From positions 1 through 39,812 of the forward strand of contig JAEUII010000364.1 in assembly GCA_016795145.1 (NCBI GenBank): a DNA stretch of 39,812 nt. Reading direction: 5' to 3'. Made by a program: the position numbers and the translations under genes. The notes under the pieces are model-generated. The model saw only the letters and a program-made list of their open reading frames with translations, searched no databases and had not been told where the DNA came from. This DNA comes from Planctomycetaceae bacterium (lineage in GTDB: Bacteria; Planctomycetota; Planctomycetia; Planctomycetales; Planctomycetaceae). Numbering within the stretch: position 1 is the stretch's first letter; the number at the start of each line of letters is the position of its first letter. This document shows, in pieces, positions 15,295-24,711 of the stretch.

Positions 15295-18060
15295 TCAGTG
15301 GTTGACGATGAACTCGCGGGTATTCAGCAGAGCCCACAGGACTCCTCGAATGCCCTCAACAGGATCAGAAGATTCGGCAATGTACGTCTTTGCTGTCTGC
15401 AGCTCATCAGCCGTCGGGAACCGAGACAGCGTGCGAAGGTACGCGTCTGAAATTACCTCATCGGCGTTCATAGAAGAGGTCGGTGCGGACGGAGCAGCCT
15501 CAGATGTTGCCGCGGTCTCGGTTTCCGCTTCCGTTGGAGCCGCACCGGATTTATCAGCCTGCTCACGGATCTTCTTCAGCTGTTCCTTCAGCGATTTGAC
15601 CTGAGCCTCTTTGCCTGCCTTTTCAGCTTCGGCGATGCGTTCTTTCAGCTTCCTGATCTGAGCCGTGAATCGAGCTTTCGCCTGATTCCTGCGATCCTGC
15701 TGAGCATCATTTCCGTCCGGATTGCTGCGACGTGTGAACGTCAGATTCTGTGCCTTTGCCGTTGCGGCGAGCCATCCGTCATTTGCGTCCAGCTGAGCAA
15801 GGAACTGGCTGTCGTTTCGAACGTAGATGGTTTGAAGGAGGCTGGGTTCTTCGGTGCGGTCGCAGTCACAATTGCTCTCACGGATCGAACGGCCGAAGAC
15901 TGTCAGGGCATAATCGGCGGGCGTTCGTCCTCGAGCACGAAGTCCGGCACCAGGAATCGCGAGTGCTCGCTTATCCATCTGCGTCACATACTCGGCGTTC
16001 TTTTCATCGTTCAGTGAAGCCTGAACCATGATGTCGTAGGCCACTTCGGCTGGCAGACGACGAGGCACCGCGCGGCTGAAGTTCTTTTCATCCAGACGAT
16101 TCGTAGAGTTTGGAATCCAGCTCAGCTGATATGTCCGGCTGTTCAGAATCTCCCGATGCAGCCACTTCATATCGAACTTGTGCTCGATGAATCCTTTCGC
16201 CAGGTAATCCAGCAGTTCCGCGTTCACCGGCGGGTTTGCCAGATTCAGGTCATCGGATGGCTGAACGATGCCCGCGTTGAAATACGCTGCCCAGACGCGG
16301 TTGACGAACGCCTTGGCGAACAGCGGATTGTCCGGAGAACGCAACCAGTCCATCAATGGCGTTCGCACGTCTTCGTACTGAGCCAGTTCGATGACTGGGC
16401 CGGCGAGAATCTTGGCAGTGCCGGGCACGTTGCCACCGCGTCGGTCAGCGTTCTTCTGGTTCTTGTTGTTCTTTCGAACAGGCTGAGCCTTCACGCTGTA
16501 AACTTCGGCCAGAGGAATTGTGGCTCCCTTCTGAGCCTGTTCAGCCAGGATACGACGCAGGTCATTGCCCTTCAGGCCTTCTGTACCTTCGAAGCCCTTG
16601 ACCATCTTGTCATAGTCTTCCTTGGCGTCGGGTCGCGCATTCTGACGTCCAACCGTGCCCTTGAAGAAGCCTTCAAACTGCTTGAAGTCATCCTGAGTCC
16701 ACTGGTCAAACGGATGCTTATGGCACTGAGCACACTGGATACGCGTGCCGAGGAATGTGTAAGCAAACGCGATGACTCGATCTTCAGACGTCTGAAAATT
16801 CTGCCGCGCCCAGAAGTGCGCTAGTCCCTGACGATCCGCATAGCCTGCTGCACCCGGGCCACCTTTGTGGTACAGCTTTGAAACGTTGGTGCAGTAGTCC
16901 TGGTAGGATTCGCCGGGGTTTCGACTGACGGCCAGAACGATCCCTTCGACGATTTTGTCGTATGGCATGTTCTCCTGAACGCGTTTGTGGATCCATGCGT
17001 ACCACTGCTTTGACGCTTCCGCCTGAACGGGAGTCACATTGTTCAGTTTGTCGTCGCTGTTCCCGGTGAAGTCACACAGCTTCGTGGTCCACCAGGACAC
17101 ATAGCCTGGACGCTCAAGGAGTTCATCGATTTTTCGGCGGCGCTTGTCCGGAGTCGTGTCGGCCAGGAATTCGCGCACTTCTTTGGCGGTTGGCAGAGTC
17201 CCCGTCACATCCAGACTGACTCGGCGCAGAAATTCTGCATCGGTGCAGGTTTCGGACTGTACGATTCCGACCTTGCGAAGTTTCTGAACGACCAGCTCAT
17301 CCACCTTCGTTGGCATCGCAACGGCAGGATAGTTATCGCCAAACTGAGGTGAGACAGGTCGGATCACCGGAACAGGGACAACCGCGCTGTCGTAGAAGGC
17401 AACGACGTGCGTGTCGCCTGGAGCATTGGCAACAACGAGTCCTTCCTGACTGATGTCGGCGACCTGATCATCGTTGGTCTGAAAACGGCAGAGCGTCGTC
17501 ACGTCTTCGCGGGTCCCGTCGGTCCAGACGGCGACGGCTTTCAGTTGCTGAGTCTGGCCTTCGGCGCTGAACTGAATTTCGGTGGGCGTAACTTCCAGCC
17601 GGGTAAGTGTCGGTGGATTGTCAACTCGGTCTGCTGCACCTGCCTGGACCCAGCGAAGGAGCAGGTGATGTTCCCAGCTGCCATCTTTCATGCGCTGTCC
17701 GCCTTCATGCTGATCCTGCATGAGGGCTTTGCGAAGGATCATGCTGTCAGCCGGAACTTCCGGATCCAGTCGGCCGTAGAGTTCATCGTGGTCGGTTTTG
17801 AAGTCATAGCCAAAAAGCGAAAGGCGGAAGCCACCTCGACCCTGGAACGATCCATGGCATGAACGACCGTTACAGCCCAGTTTGCCCAGCAAAGGCACCA
17901 CGTGCTTCTGGAAGTCGGGCGCGTCGGCTTCGGTTGTGACGAATCGCTGAGCCACCGAGGCCATGACGGGAGCGTCATCTGCGGTTGCGACGGGACCTGC
18001 CATCACAGTCACAATGACTGATGCGAGTGAAAGAAGGGACATCGTGAGACGTTTTTTCAT
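15295..18060 (-). CDS. DUF1549/DUF1553 protein with Big_2-like domain and haem c motifs
   Basis: This 921-residue protein starts with a signal peptide (MKKRLTMSLLSLASVIVTVM-AGPVATADD). LGCNGRSCHGSFQGRGGF around residues 57-74 is the planctomycete cytochrome-like CxxxxCH motif. A bacterial Ig-like (Big_2) segment follows at about 153-240 (LTRLEVTPTEIQFSAEGQTQ). The DUF1549 domain begins near VDELVVQKLRKVGI and contains QCAQCHKHPFDQW, a CxxCH haem-binding motif. DUF1553 follows (NPLFAKAFVNRVWAAYFNAG; NPPVNAELLDYLA; LHREILNSRTYQLS). A Lys/Glu-rich coiled coil lies near 805-850 (IRKLKERIAEAEKAGKEAQV) and a final helix at the end. It is probably a periplasmic or surface protein acting with the DUF1501 neighbour; its substrate is unknown. 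Confidence 0.93.
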   Translation of the reverse strand: MKKRLTMSLLSLASVIVTVMAGPVATADDAPVMASVAQRFVTTEADAPDFQKHVVPLLGKLGCNGRSCHGSFQGRGGFRLSLFGYDFKTDHDELYGRLDPEVPADSMILRKALMQDQHEGGQRMKDGSWEHHLLLRWVQAGAADRVDNPPTLTRLEVTPTEIQFSAEGQTQQLKAVAVWTDGTREDVTTLCRFQTNDDQVADISQEGLVVANAPGDTHVVAFYDSAVVPVPVIRPVSPQFGDNYPAVAMPTKVDELVVQKLRKVGIVQSETCTDAEFLRRVSLDVTGTLPTAKEVREFLADTTPDKRRRKIDELLERPGYVSWWTTKLCDFTGNSDDKLNNVTPVQAEASKQWYAWIHKRVQENMPYDKIVEGIVLAVSRNPGESYQDYCTNVSKLYHKGGPGAAGYADRQGLAHFWARQNFQTSEDRVIAFAYTFLGTRIQCAQCHKHPFDQWTQDDFKQFEGFFKGTVGRQNARPDAKEDYDKMVKGFEGTEGLKGNDLRRILAEQAQKGATIPLAEVYSVKAQPVRKNNKNQKNADRRGGNVPGTAKILAGPVIELAQYEDVRTPLMDWLRSPDNPLFAKAFVNRVWAAYFNAGIVQPSDDLNLANPPVNAELLDYLAKGFIEHKFDMKWLHREILNSRTYQLSWIPNSTNRLDEKNFSRAVPRRLPAEVAYDIMVQASLNDEKNAEYVTQMDKRALAIPGAGLRARGRTPADYALTVFGRSIRESNCDCDRTEEPSLLQTIYVRNDSQFLAQLDANDGWLAATAKAQNLTFTRRSNPDGNDAQQDRRNQAKARFTAQIRKLKERIAEAEKAGKEAQVKSLKEQLKKIREQADKSGAAPTEAETETAATSEAAPSAPTSSMNADEVISDAYLRTLSRFPTADELQTAKTYIAESSDPVEGIRGVLWALLNTREFIVNH

Positions 18061-18114
18061 ATTCAGTGATCCTGGTGTGAAAACGAATGCCGGCGAGATG
18101 TCAGCACATCGTGT

Positions 18115-18795
18115 TCATGGGGACTTGCCTGCTTCTTTGTTTTGTTCCGTGGACGCTTTGCGAGCCGCAGTGACCTTGCGCGACATTTGCTCCCATTCAG
18201 CGTTAACACGTTCGTCAAGAGGCGCTGCCATGGCAGCCTTTTGTTCTTCGATCCTGCGTAACTGTTCCTGAAGGCGCTTTTCATCTGCCTCCAGCTGGGA
18301 TTTCTTCAGTTCCTGACGCTGGGCCAGCAGTTCGCGGATTTGCTTTTCCAGCGACTGGTCTTTGGTGCGGGTCCAGCGAGCTGTCAAGACACGGATTTGT
18401 GAATCGAGTTTCCATGCCGTCAGCTGGGATTCATATCGCTGCGGATTCTTCTCCTTGGAGCGAAGGATGTTCTGAGTCTGCTGATGGAGATCTCGGATAC
18501 CCCGTGAGAACTCTGCGGGCCTGGATTTCTGCAGTTGTTCCAGAAGTCGAAACAGCTCGGGATGGTGTTCCCTTGCAAACTCCATCGCCAGCTGCTGATC
18601 CTGATCGGACAATTCTGTTCGCACCGACTTTCGAGCAGCGTCGTTCTTTGTCTTCGAGGCTGCTTCTGACTTCGGCGAGTTGCCGGATTCGATTCCTGTA
18701 GCCTGCTGGGCCAGACCTTCAGCGGACGCCGCCAGCGTGAAAAGCAGGGCGGTGATCCGGAGGGGATATCCGAGGATTTTGGCAGTATTACTCAC
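18115..18795 (-). CDS. Exported coiled-coil protein of unknown function
   Basis: This 226-residue protein has an N-terminal signal segment (LGYPLRITALLFTLAASAEG-LAQQ) with an A-x-A-like cleavage region. The mature protein is almost wholly helical and charged: LSDQDQQLAMEFAREHHPELFRLLEQL, then a long Arg/Glu/Lys/Gln coiled coil (SLEKQIRELLAQRQELKKSQ, EADEKRLQEQLRRIEEQKAA). It is the third gene of the sigma-factor operon, between the putative anti-sigma protein and the DUF1553 protein. Proteins like this recur at the same place in planctomycete ECF operons, so a role in sensing or in assembling the DUF1553/DUF1501 pair is plausible but unproven. The 54-bp gap to the next gene shows no terminator. 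Confidence 0.8.
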   Translation of the reverse strand: MSNTAKILGYPLRITALLFTLAASAEGLAQQATGIESGNSPKSEAASKTKNDAARKSVRTELSDQDQQLAMEFAREHHPELFRLLEQLQKSRPAEFSRGIRDLHQQTQNILRSKEKNPQRYESQLTAWKLDSQIRVLTARWTRTKDQSLEKQIRELLAQRQELKKSQLEADEKRLQEQLRRIEEQKAAMAAPLDERVNAEWEQMSRKVTAARKASTEQNKEAGKSP

Positions 18796-18821
18796 GTGAG
18801 AGCCTTCAATGTCGTCTGGTG

Positions 18822-19376
18822 TTAGATACTGTCGTCAGGGACTGGAAGAGCTTCGTCAGTCGGGTTATCAGAATCTTCCAGTTCCAGAGCGGTCAGCAGC
18901 CACTGTGGCGTCTCAATTTCGCCGGACCAGTCATTCACTTCATTCATCGAGGAATCCGCTTCGGAGTCTTCTTCTGTGGCGGCATTGTGCAGCATCTGAG
19001 TCACAAGTTCTGCGTCAGAAATGGAATCTGGCGACGTGGCGACTGCCAGACCCAAAGCAAACAGGACAGCTGCCGTCGTCCCGGCAATCGCAGTCACCGG
19101 CCGGCGAAAGCCACGACTCGCTGATAGTTGCTCCGTGGAAGACTCGGAACGGTAAGACAACTTTGAAGTCTGGAGGCCCATTGAAGTGAGTTCGAGGAGC
19201 CGAGTGGCCTCCACGAGAGCGTCACAAAGCGCCTCATCGAAGCCCAGTTGATCTTCAAACTTTGCTCGATCCTCGGCCGTTCCTTCACCCATCGCATAGA
19301 GGACAGCCCGCCATAGCGTGTTCTCGTCGGCAGCATGATTCAGATGGTTATTCACAGGTATTTCCACGCTTTTCAT
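18822..19376 (-). CDS. Membrane-anchored putative anti-sigma factor
   Basis: This 184-residue protein starts at ATG 19374-19376, which overlaps the sigma-factor stop as ATGA; longer starts are possible but lose this. The cytoplasmic part (LWRAVLYAMGEGTAEDRAKFEDQL then DEALCDALVEATRLLEL) is helical and resembles the N-terminal helices of anti-sigma proteins, without a His-Cys zinc motif. A single membrane segment (VTAIAGTTAAVLFALGLAVA, around residues 92-112) leads to an acidic external tail rich in Asp, Glu and Ser. Topology, coupling to the ECF gene and composition all support an anti-sigma role, but sequence identity to a known family was not recognised. Confidence 0.75.
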   Translation of the reverse strand: MKSVEIPVNNHLNHAADENTLWRAVLYAMGEGTAEDRAKFEDQLGFDEALCDALVEATRLLELTSMGLQTSKLSYRSESSTEQLSASRGFRRPVTAIAGTTAAVLFALGLAVATSPDSISDAELVTQMLHNAATEEDSEADSSMNEVNDWSGEIETPQWLLTALELEDSDNPTDEALPVPDDSI

Positions 19377-19939
19377 AAGAGCTCGCGAATTCTGGAATCC
19401 TCTCGAAGCTTCATCAGCCCTCTTCGCATCCATGTGAGCACCGAGCCCATTGGGGCATTTAACTCTGCAGCAATCTCTGCAAATGATTTTTCTTCGAACA
19501 AACGTTTTACCAGGACTTCCCGCGATTCCGGTGACAAGTCACGAATCGCATTTCGGACAGTGTCAGCCGCTTCGACGTTCAAGAGTCCCTGTTCCGCCGG
19601 CCTGTCTTTTCTACCGTAGATCACACCTGCTTCCTGCACTTCACCGCCCCAGACTGCCTGACGCCGCGACTGACGAAGAACCTGCCGCGCCTCATTCAAG
19701 GCAATCCGGAACAGCCATCCTCGGACATTCTTGAGTGCCACAGAGTCAACGGCCTGGATGGCTTTCAAGACCGTTCTCTGAAAAACCTCTTCTACCAACT
19801 CCTCTCGCCGAAGAATCCCGCGAAGGAACGACTTGATGTCTGCCTGGTTCTGGACACACGAATTCTCAACCATCTCGCGTTGAGATGGCGGCAATCCCGA
19901 GATGGCATCAGGTACCAGGGAATCACTGTCGAACGGCAA
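19373..19939 (-). CDS. ECF (extracytoplasmic function) RNA polymerase sigma factor
   Basis: This 188-residue protein starts at TTG 19937-19939 with GGGAG seven bases upstream. Region 2 is recognisable as IKSFLRGILRREELVEEVFQ-RTVLKAIQ and NVRGWLFRIALNEARQVLRQ. Region 4 is IRDLSPESREVLVKRLFEEK followed by the helix-turn-helix SFAEIAAELNAPMGSVLTWMRRGLMKLRE. The linker of about 50 residues has no region 3, as in ECF factors. It heads an operon with a putative anti-sigma protein, an exported coiled-coil protein and the DUF1553/DUF1501 pair, so it probably autoregulates and controls that surface system. The TTG start may limit its level. Confidence 0.93.
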   Translation of the reverse strand: MPFDSDSLVPDAISGLPPSQREMVENSCVQNQADIKSFLRGILRREELVEEVFQRTVLKAIQAVDSVALKNVRGWLFRIALNEARQVLRQSRRQAVWGGEVQEAGVIYGRKDRPAEQGLLNVEAADTVRNAIRDLSPESREVLVKRLFEEKSFAEIAAELNAPMGSVLTWMRRGLMKLREDSRIRELL

Positions 19940-20510
19940 AGAAAAACTCCCGGAAATCTTCAGTCAGCACACTAATGATGAGTCGAGACGAGCAATTATT
20001 TCAGCCAACTTGAAATACGGCATTTAAGTGTTCATGCGTGCATTTATTTTGTCTGATTTCGGATCAGCAGCCAAGGTCAGGTATTTCGGAATGTGGGGAA
20101 AAGTAGGGTCGAAGTGAGCGTGCGGGCTGGCGCAAAGATTGGGGTGCTGATCGGTACCGGGAAGGGCAGGCTCGTGGTTCATGGGCCACTTGTTCCACCA
20201 AGTTTTTTCGTAAAAATTGGAGCATTTGCTTGCGGCTTCCCATATTCTCTCACCCGTCTTACCGGACGGATTGCCGGGAATCAGTCAACAGATTGCACAA
20301 TCGTGGCTTCTGGAAATCTTCTGTTGGCTTTATGGAGGGTTTCACGTCCGATAGTAACCGGGAGTGTTGTTTCGGACATTCCGGCTGCGCTCAGGGGTGT
20401 CGAGACTATTTGCCGGTGGATGTGGCGGAAGTTGTTGGCTGGCAGTTGTTAGCTGGTATCGTATTTTGCCCGGTGTGATTTTCTTCAGTGAAGTTTGTCG
20501 GGACCGAACG
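19940..20510. other. Divergent intergenic region, 571 bp, no gene
   Basis: This stretch lies between the divergently read ECF operon and the metzincin gene and should hold both promoters. The left part (about 19980-20090) is AT-richer than its surroundings. No convincing -35/-10 or ECF-type motif pair was found by eye. The open frames here have no recognisable protein features. Confidence 0.6.
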
Positions 20511-23500
20511 ATGGGATCAGATTCTGGCGTCTGGAAAGTGTTTCGGGCTGTATTTTCGGTAGAAAAGCAGCGTCGTCGCGTGACCTTCCGTCGGGGCACT
20601 GCTGTAGACATTCTGGAGCAGCGAATTGTCCCTTCATTGCTGGTTCCAGCGATGAACAGTTTGCCAAATGCGCCCGTGTCGATCTACCTGGACTTTGACG
20701 GTCACGTCGAAAGTTCCAACTGGAACAACGGGAACTCGTTTACGACTCCGGCCTTCACGGTCGATAACGACGCGCTGAATTTTGATGCGGAAGAACTGCG
20801 TCGAATTGAGGAGATCTGGTATCGCATGTCGGAAGACTACGCGCCATGGTCCATTAACGTGACAACCGTTGAGCCAGCGGCGATCAATGACTTTGAGAGC
20901 CTGCGCGTGGTCTTCGGTGGAGATGGTGCCTGGAGCAGCACAGGTGCTTACGGTCTCGCCTTCCTGAATTCATTCAACAACAGCGCATCCAACAGTGTGT
21001 TTGTCTTTACAGCCATTGACTCTTGGCCCAAGAACGCTGCGGTCGCGGGCTCCCACGAAGTTGGGCATGCATTTGGTTTGAATCATCAAAGTACTGACGC
21101 CAACACGAATGACTATCGTTCCGGGGATTCGCGGCTGGGACCGATCATGGGAACTCCCTATGCCGGTCTGCGAGACACCTGGGACAACGGCCCGAGTTTT
21201 GGTGCCGGCGGTCTTCAGGACGACATGGCTTTGATCTCGCGTGTCGCCAATCAGACGGTGAGCTACCGGCCTGATGATTATGGTTCAACTCGACTGACAG
21301 CATCTCTTTTGCCAGCATCCCAGACGGGTGTAGTTGACTTCACCGGGATTCTGGAGACGAATACCGACAGCGACTTTTTCTACTTCGATGCAGATGCTGG
21401 CCCGGTGACGTTCACCCTTGAAGGACTGAATGTCAACAACTTCTATCCAGGGCTGAACCTGAATCCGGGGTCGAATCTCGACGCAATCATTCGACTGTAT
21501 GACTCGACGGGTACGCTGCTTGTTGAAGATGACCCCTCCAACAGTCTGGGTGGATCAATCACCTATACAGTTTCGACCGGACGGTATTACCTGGAAGTGA
21601 CTTCCACGGACGAATACGGCTCGGTCGGTCAGTACTCGGTCGACGGTTCGTACACGCCGATGCCGGGTGTACCCACGATGCTGGCACCGACCGGGACATT
21701 GAGCAACGCGGTGCCGGATTTCGCGTGGACCGCTGGCGCTGGTGCAGTGTCTTATGAACTGCTCGTGGAACGTTACAATGCAACGACTGGGCTGTGGTCA
21801 ACCTATTACACAAAGACTGTGACGGGTCTGAACCACACCGCAGCTCAGCAGTTCGTTCAGGGAGATTTCCGCGCGAGCGTTCGCACGGTCACTTCAACGG
21901 GTTCGACAACGGCTTACAGCAATTTAGTCAGCTTCACCGTTGACATTCCAACTCCAACTCCGCCTTCCATCATCCGGCCGCAGGGCGATATTGGGCTGTC
22001 GTTCCCAACGTTCGAATGGACAGCTCCTGCCAACGCCTCCACCTACAATTTGTGGGTCACTCGAGTCAGCACGGGCGAACGAGTCATCTATCGTACGTCC
22101 TATGCCGGAACGACGTATGTGCACTTCAATGCTCTGCCAGATGGTGCATACCGAGCCTGGGTCCAGGCAGTAAATACCGTCGGAGAAACCAGCGCGTGGA
22201 GTTCGGTTGCAAACTTCGTGATTGATGCGCCGATCCCGGCAGTGCCTGTGCTGACTGCTCCGACGGGTGTGACCAGCAGTCCTAATCCTCGATTCACCTG
22301 GAATCTGGTGGAAGCAGCAGCATCATACGACCTGTGGGTCAACAATCTGACGACAGGAAAGGCACAGTACCTGCGAGTGTCAGACCTGCCGTACAACAAA
22401 GACTACTACGATCCACCAGTGTTTACTCAGGGCAATTACGTCGCCTGGATCCGTGCTGCCAATGGCAACGGTGAGTACAGCGCGTGGAGCACAGGGTACA
22501 AGTTCACTGTCGACATTCTACCACCGTCCACACCGACGATGACCGGACCTGTTGGTGCGACAGGGACGCCAAAGCTGATCACGACTGTTAACCCAACGTT
22601 CACATGGACAGCTGCAGCTCGTGCTGTGAAGTATGAACTGTGGGCGAATAACATGACGACTGGTCAGTATCAGATCATTCGAAAATCCGACATCACGACA
22701 ACCAGCTTCACCCCACTCGCAAATCTGACGCAGGGCGATTACCGAGTGTGGGTACGAGGTATCAATAGCGCTGGTGAAGTCGGAGAATGGTCGTCGCTGT
22801 ACACATTCACGATTGATGAAGCAACGCCGGTTGTCCCTGTGATTACTGATCCAAAGAACGGTGCTTCCGGGAATGTCGAAACGGCAACTCCGACCTTCAT
22901 CTGGACGATGACAACCAAGGCACCGTACTACGAACTTCAGCTCGATAACACGACGCTCGGTACGACCAAAGTCCTGGCGGTCTCCGGGCTGACGACCGAA
23001 ACCTACACCGTTCCGTCAGCACAGCGGCTTGGCGAGTATGCCTACACCGCTCGAGTTCGAGCGTATAATGCCTCTGGAGAGAAGAGTGACTGGAGTGCTC
23101 CTTTCGCGTTCCGCATCGATATTCCGAACCCGCTGACTCCGACGATCACGGGACCAAAGGATACGATCACCGACACGACTCCAACCTTCAGCTGGACTCA
23201 CGACAAGAACTCCATCCGCTACGAAATTCTCGTTCGGGATATGGTTCGAGGTGAGAACATCGTTCTGAACGTCACAACGTTCCAGTTGAATCCTGCTCAG
23301 ACCGAAGCGCTGTATACTCTGCCTGATGCTCAGGCACTGCGTGCAAGCACTTATCGGTTCTGGGTGAGAGGATTCAATTCTCTCGGACAGGTAAGCAACT
23401 GGAGCCTCGCTCAGGCATTTGTGATTGCAGCAAATGACGTCCCGGTTAAGACGGACGAAAGCCAGTTGGTTGCCGTTCTTGAACCAGTGCTGTCAGTCTT

Positions 23501-23690
23501 CGCTCCGGATGTGATTGATGTCACTCCAGCAAAGAATGTCAGTGTTCGGGAAGAAGTTCCGGTCGAACGACCCGAAGCCGTTGTTGTTGTCCCACAACAG
23601 GACGCAGAAACAATGCTGACTGAGGATGGAAAGCTGATCGACGAAGTCATGTCAGAGATCATGCTGACAGAGGCTCTTCTGGAAGGCTAA
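20511..23690 (+). CDS. Secreted metzincin-like metalloprotease with PPC-like domain and six FN3-like modules
   Basis: This protein has 1059 residues; ATG 20511 is chosen because it opens directly on the planctomycete-type basic N-terminus that ends in ILEQRIVPS (about residues 38-46). VSIYLDFDGHV starts the protease domain. HEVGHAFGLNHQ (182-193) is a HExxHxxGxxH zinc site with ligands His182, His186 and His192 and catalytic Glu183; a GPIMG Met-turn follows. A prepeptidase C-terminal-like domain (GVVDFTGILETNTDSDFFYF to VGQYSVDG) is next. Six repeats of about 95 residues then each contain P-x-F-x-WT, Y-L-W and W-V-R-N-G patterns and end in F-x-I(D). The tail is acidic and lacks a visible sorting motif. 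The protein is likely exported and acts on surface or environmental proteins. Confidence 0.9.
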   Translation: MGSDSGVWKVFRAVFSVEKQRRRVTFRRGTAVDILEQRIVPSLLVPAMNSLPNAPVSIYLDFDGHVESSNWNNGNSFTTPAFTVDNDALNFDAEELRRIEEIWYRMSEDYAPWSINVTTVEPAAINDFESLRVVFGGDGAWSSTGAYGLAFLNSFNNSASNSVFVFTAIDSWPKNAAVAGSHEVGHAFGLNHQSTDANTNDYRSGDSRLGPIMGTPYAGLRDTWDNGPSFGAGGLQDDMALISRVANQTVSYRPDDYGSTRLTASLLPASQTGVVDFTGILETNTDSDFFYFDADAGPVTFTLEGLNVNNFYPGLNLNPGSNLDAIIRLYDSTGTLLVEDDPSNSLGGSITYTVSTGRYYLEVTSTDEYGSVGQYSVDGSYTPMPGVPTMLAPTGTLSNAVPDFAWTAGAGAVSYELLVERYNATTGLWSTYYTKTVTGLNHTAAQQFVQGDFRASVRTVTSTGSTTAYSNLVSFTVDIPTPTPPSIIRPQGDIGLSFPTFEWTAPANASTYNLWVTRVSTGERVIYRTSYAGTTYVHFNALPDGAYRAWVQAVNTVGETSAWSSVANFVIDAPIPAVPVLTAPTGVTSSPNPRFTWNLVEAAASYDLWVNNLTTGKAQYLRVSDLPYNKDYYDPPVFTQGNYVAWIRAANGNGEYSAWSTGYKFTVDILPPSTPTMTGPVGATGTPKLITTVNPTFTWTAAARAVKYELWANNMTTGQYQIIRKSDITTTSFTPLANLTQGDYRVWVRGINSAGEVGEWSSLYTFTIDEATPVVPVITDPKNGASGNVETATPTFIWTMTTKAPYYELQLDNTTLGTTKVLAVSGLTTETYTVPSAQRLGEYAYTARVRAYNASGEKSDWSAPFAFRIDIPNPLTPTITGPKDTITDTTPTFSWTHDKNSIRYEILVRDMVRGENIVLNVTTFQLNPAQTEALYTLPDAQALRASTYRFWVRGFNSLGQVSNWSLAQAFVIAANDVPVKTDESQLVAVLEPVLSVFAPDVIDVTPAKNVSVREEVPVERPEAVVVVPQQDAETMLTEDGKLIDEVMSEIMLTEALLEG

Positions 23691-23715
23691 TCAGCTTCGG
23701 AACAACGCAAGTCAT

Positions 23716-23748
23716 GCAAAAGCCCGGCAAATCTGCCGGGCTTTTTGC
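23716..23748 (+). terminator. Rho-independent terminator of the metzincin gene
   Basis: A perfect 12-bp stem, AAAAGCCCGGCA (23718-23729) and TGCCGGGCTTTT (23734-23745), has a four-base loop and is followed by TGC. The T-run (CTTTTT) lies at the end of the stem. It begins 25 bp after the stop codon. The mirrored A-run could also serve transcripts arriving from the minus strand. Confidence 0.85.
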
Positions 23749-23820
23749 TTTCTGGATGATGTTCCTGTTCGAGTGGCGGGACGAAAGGTTCTTTGCGCGT
23801 TTCGATCTGTCTGCTGCTGA

Positions 23821-24402
23821 TTAGCCAGAACCGGATCCAGTCTTCACCGGTACGCTCACATGAGGATGACCGTCCAGCAGGAATCGCCATGGAAGTTCTG
23901 CGGCCCGTGTGATGCCAATCCGCGTGTCCGTTGTGATGCGGGTTGCATCGAAACCTGAGCTGCGAGCTGTCAGACATCGTCCCTTGTTCAGCAGTGAAGT
24001 TCCGTGGTCTTCGGCAGAAAGCCCAAGTGCCTGGCCAAGCTTGCCGGGGCCGGAACACAAGGATGTCAAACACTGGACTCCGCGTCGCTTGATCATGAGG
24101 TCCACGCCGGTCCTGGGTTCGAGCGCCCGAATCAGGACAATGCCGTCACGTGCGAGAACGTTCAGCATCCAGTGAATGCCATAGTTCATGTAGACATAGG
24201 CAGTCCCTGGCGAATGCGAGTCAAAGAACCGTCTTGCGGAGGGCCGAAACGACGTGTGACACGCTTCATCGCCAACGGCGCCGTACGCTTCAGTTTCCAC
24301 GACGATGCCGGAAACATCGTTCCAGTGCAGAGTGCACCCCAGAATTTCCCGGGCGACAGTCAGTGTGGGACGATCAAAAAAATCAAACCCCAGCGGAAGC
24401 AT
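23821..24402 (-). CDS. DNA-3-methyladenine (alkyladenine) glycosylase, AAG/MPG family
   Basis: This 193-residue protein has the whole AAG pattern: FFDRPTLTVAREILGCTLHW, then IVVETEAYGAVGDEACHTS (with the conserved E-x-EAY and D-x-A-x-H), the tyrosine-rich GTAYVYMNYGIHWMLNV motif, VLIRALEP, and CSGPGKLGQALGLSAEDHG. The length equals that of bacterial family members. It excises alkylated and deaminated purines such as 3-methyladenine and hypoxanthine, starting base excision repair. The start is about 15 bp after the small coiled-coil gene, so the two are probably one operon. The C-terminal stretch (LLDGHPHVSVPV) is intact. Confidence 0.95.
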   Translation of the reverse strand: MLPLGFDFFDRPTLTVAREILGCTLHWNDVSGIVVETEAYGAVGDEACHTSFRPSARRFFDSHSPGTAYVYMNYGIHWMLNVLARDGIVLIRALEPRTGVDLMIKRRGVQCLTSLCSGPGKLGQALGLSAEDHGTSLLNKGRCLTARSSGFDATRITTDTRIGITRAAELPWRFLLDGHPHVSVPVKTGSGSG

Positions 24403-24417
24403 GACGAGGGCCGGTGA

Positions 24418-24711
24418 TCAGAAGCCCTTGTCTTCTTCTTCCAGCTGTGCCTGCAGCTGATCGCGTTCACGGCGAGTCGTCTCAAGGTCGAACATTAGGT
24501 ACTTCACGTCCAGCCGCAGCTGTGACAGAGCTTCCTGGACCAGGTTCAAAATGCGACGCCGACGATGAATGGAGTCCGCGACGCGGTTAAATGCGGCCGC
24601 CAGGCCTTCCTGTTCCGACCCCTTCATGGCCTGAATCAGCCGTCCCAGTTCGAGCATTTCGGCCGGCAAAGCTTCAGATTCCGTTTCATTAAATCGTCGG
24701 GAAGCGGACAT
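24418..24711 (-). CDS. Small coiled-coil protein of unknown function
   Basis: This 97-residue protein starts at ATG 24709-24711. It is almost wholly helical: LPAEMLELGRLIQAMKGSEQ, AFNRVADSIHRRRRILNLVQ, SQLRLDVKYLMFDLETTRRE, and a final RDQLQAQLEEEDKGF. Heptad-like spacing of Leu and charged residues suggests a coiled coil. There is no signal peptide. It is read in the same direction as the glycosylase gene and precedes it by about 15 bp. No known family was recognised, and no DNA-binding motif can be defined. Confidence 0.7.
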   Translation of the reverse strand: MSASRRFNETESEALPAEMLELGRLIQAMKGSEQEGLAAAFNRVADSIHRRRRILNLVQEALSQLRLDVKYLMFDLETTRRERDQLQAQLEEEDKGF

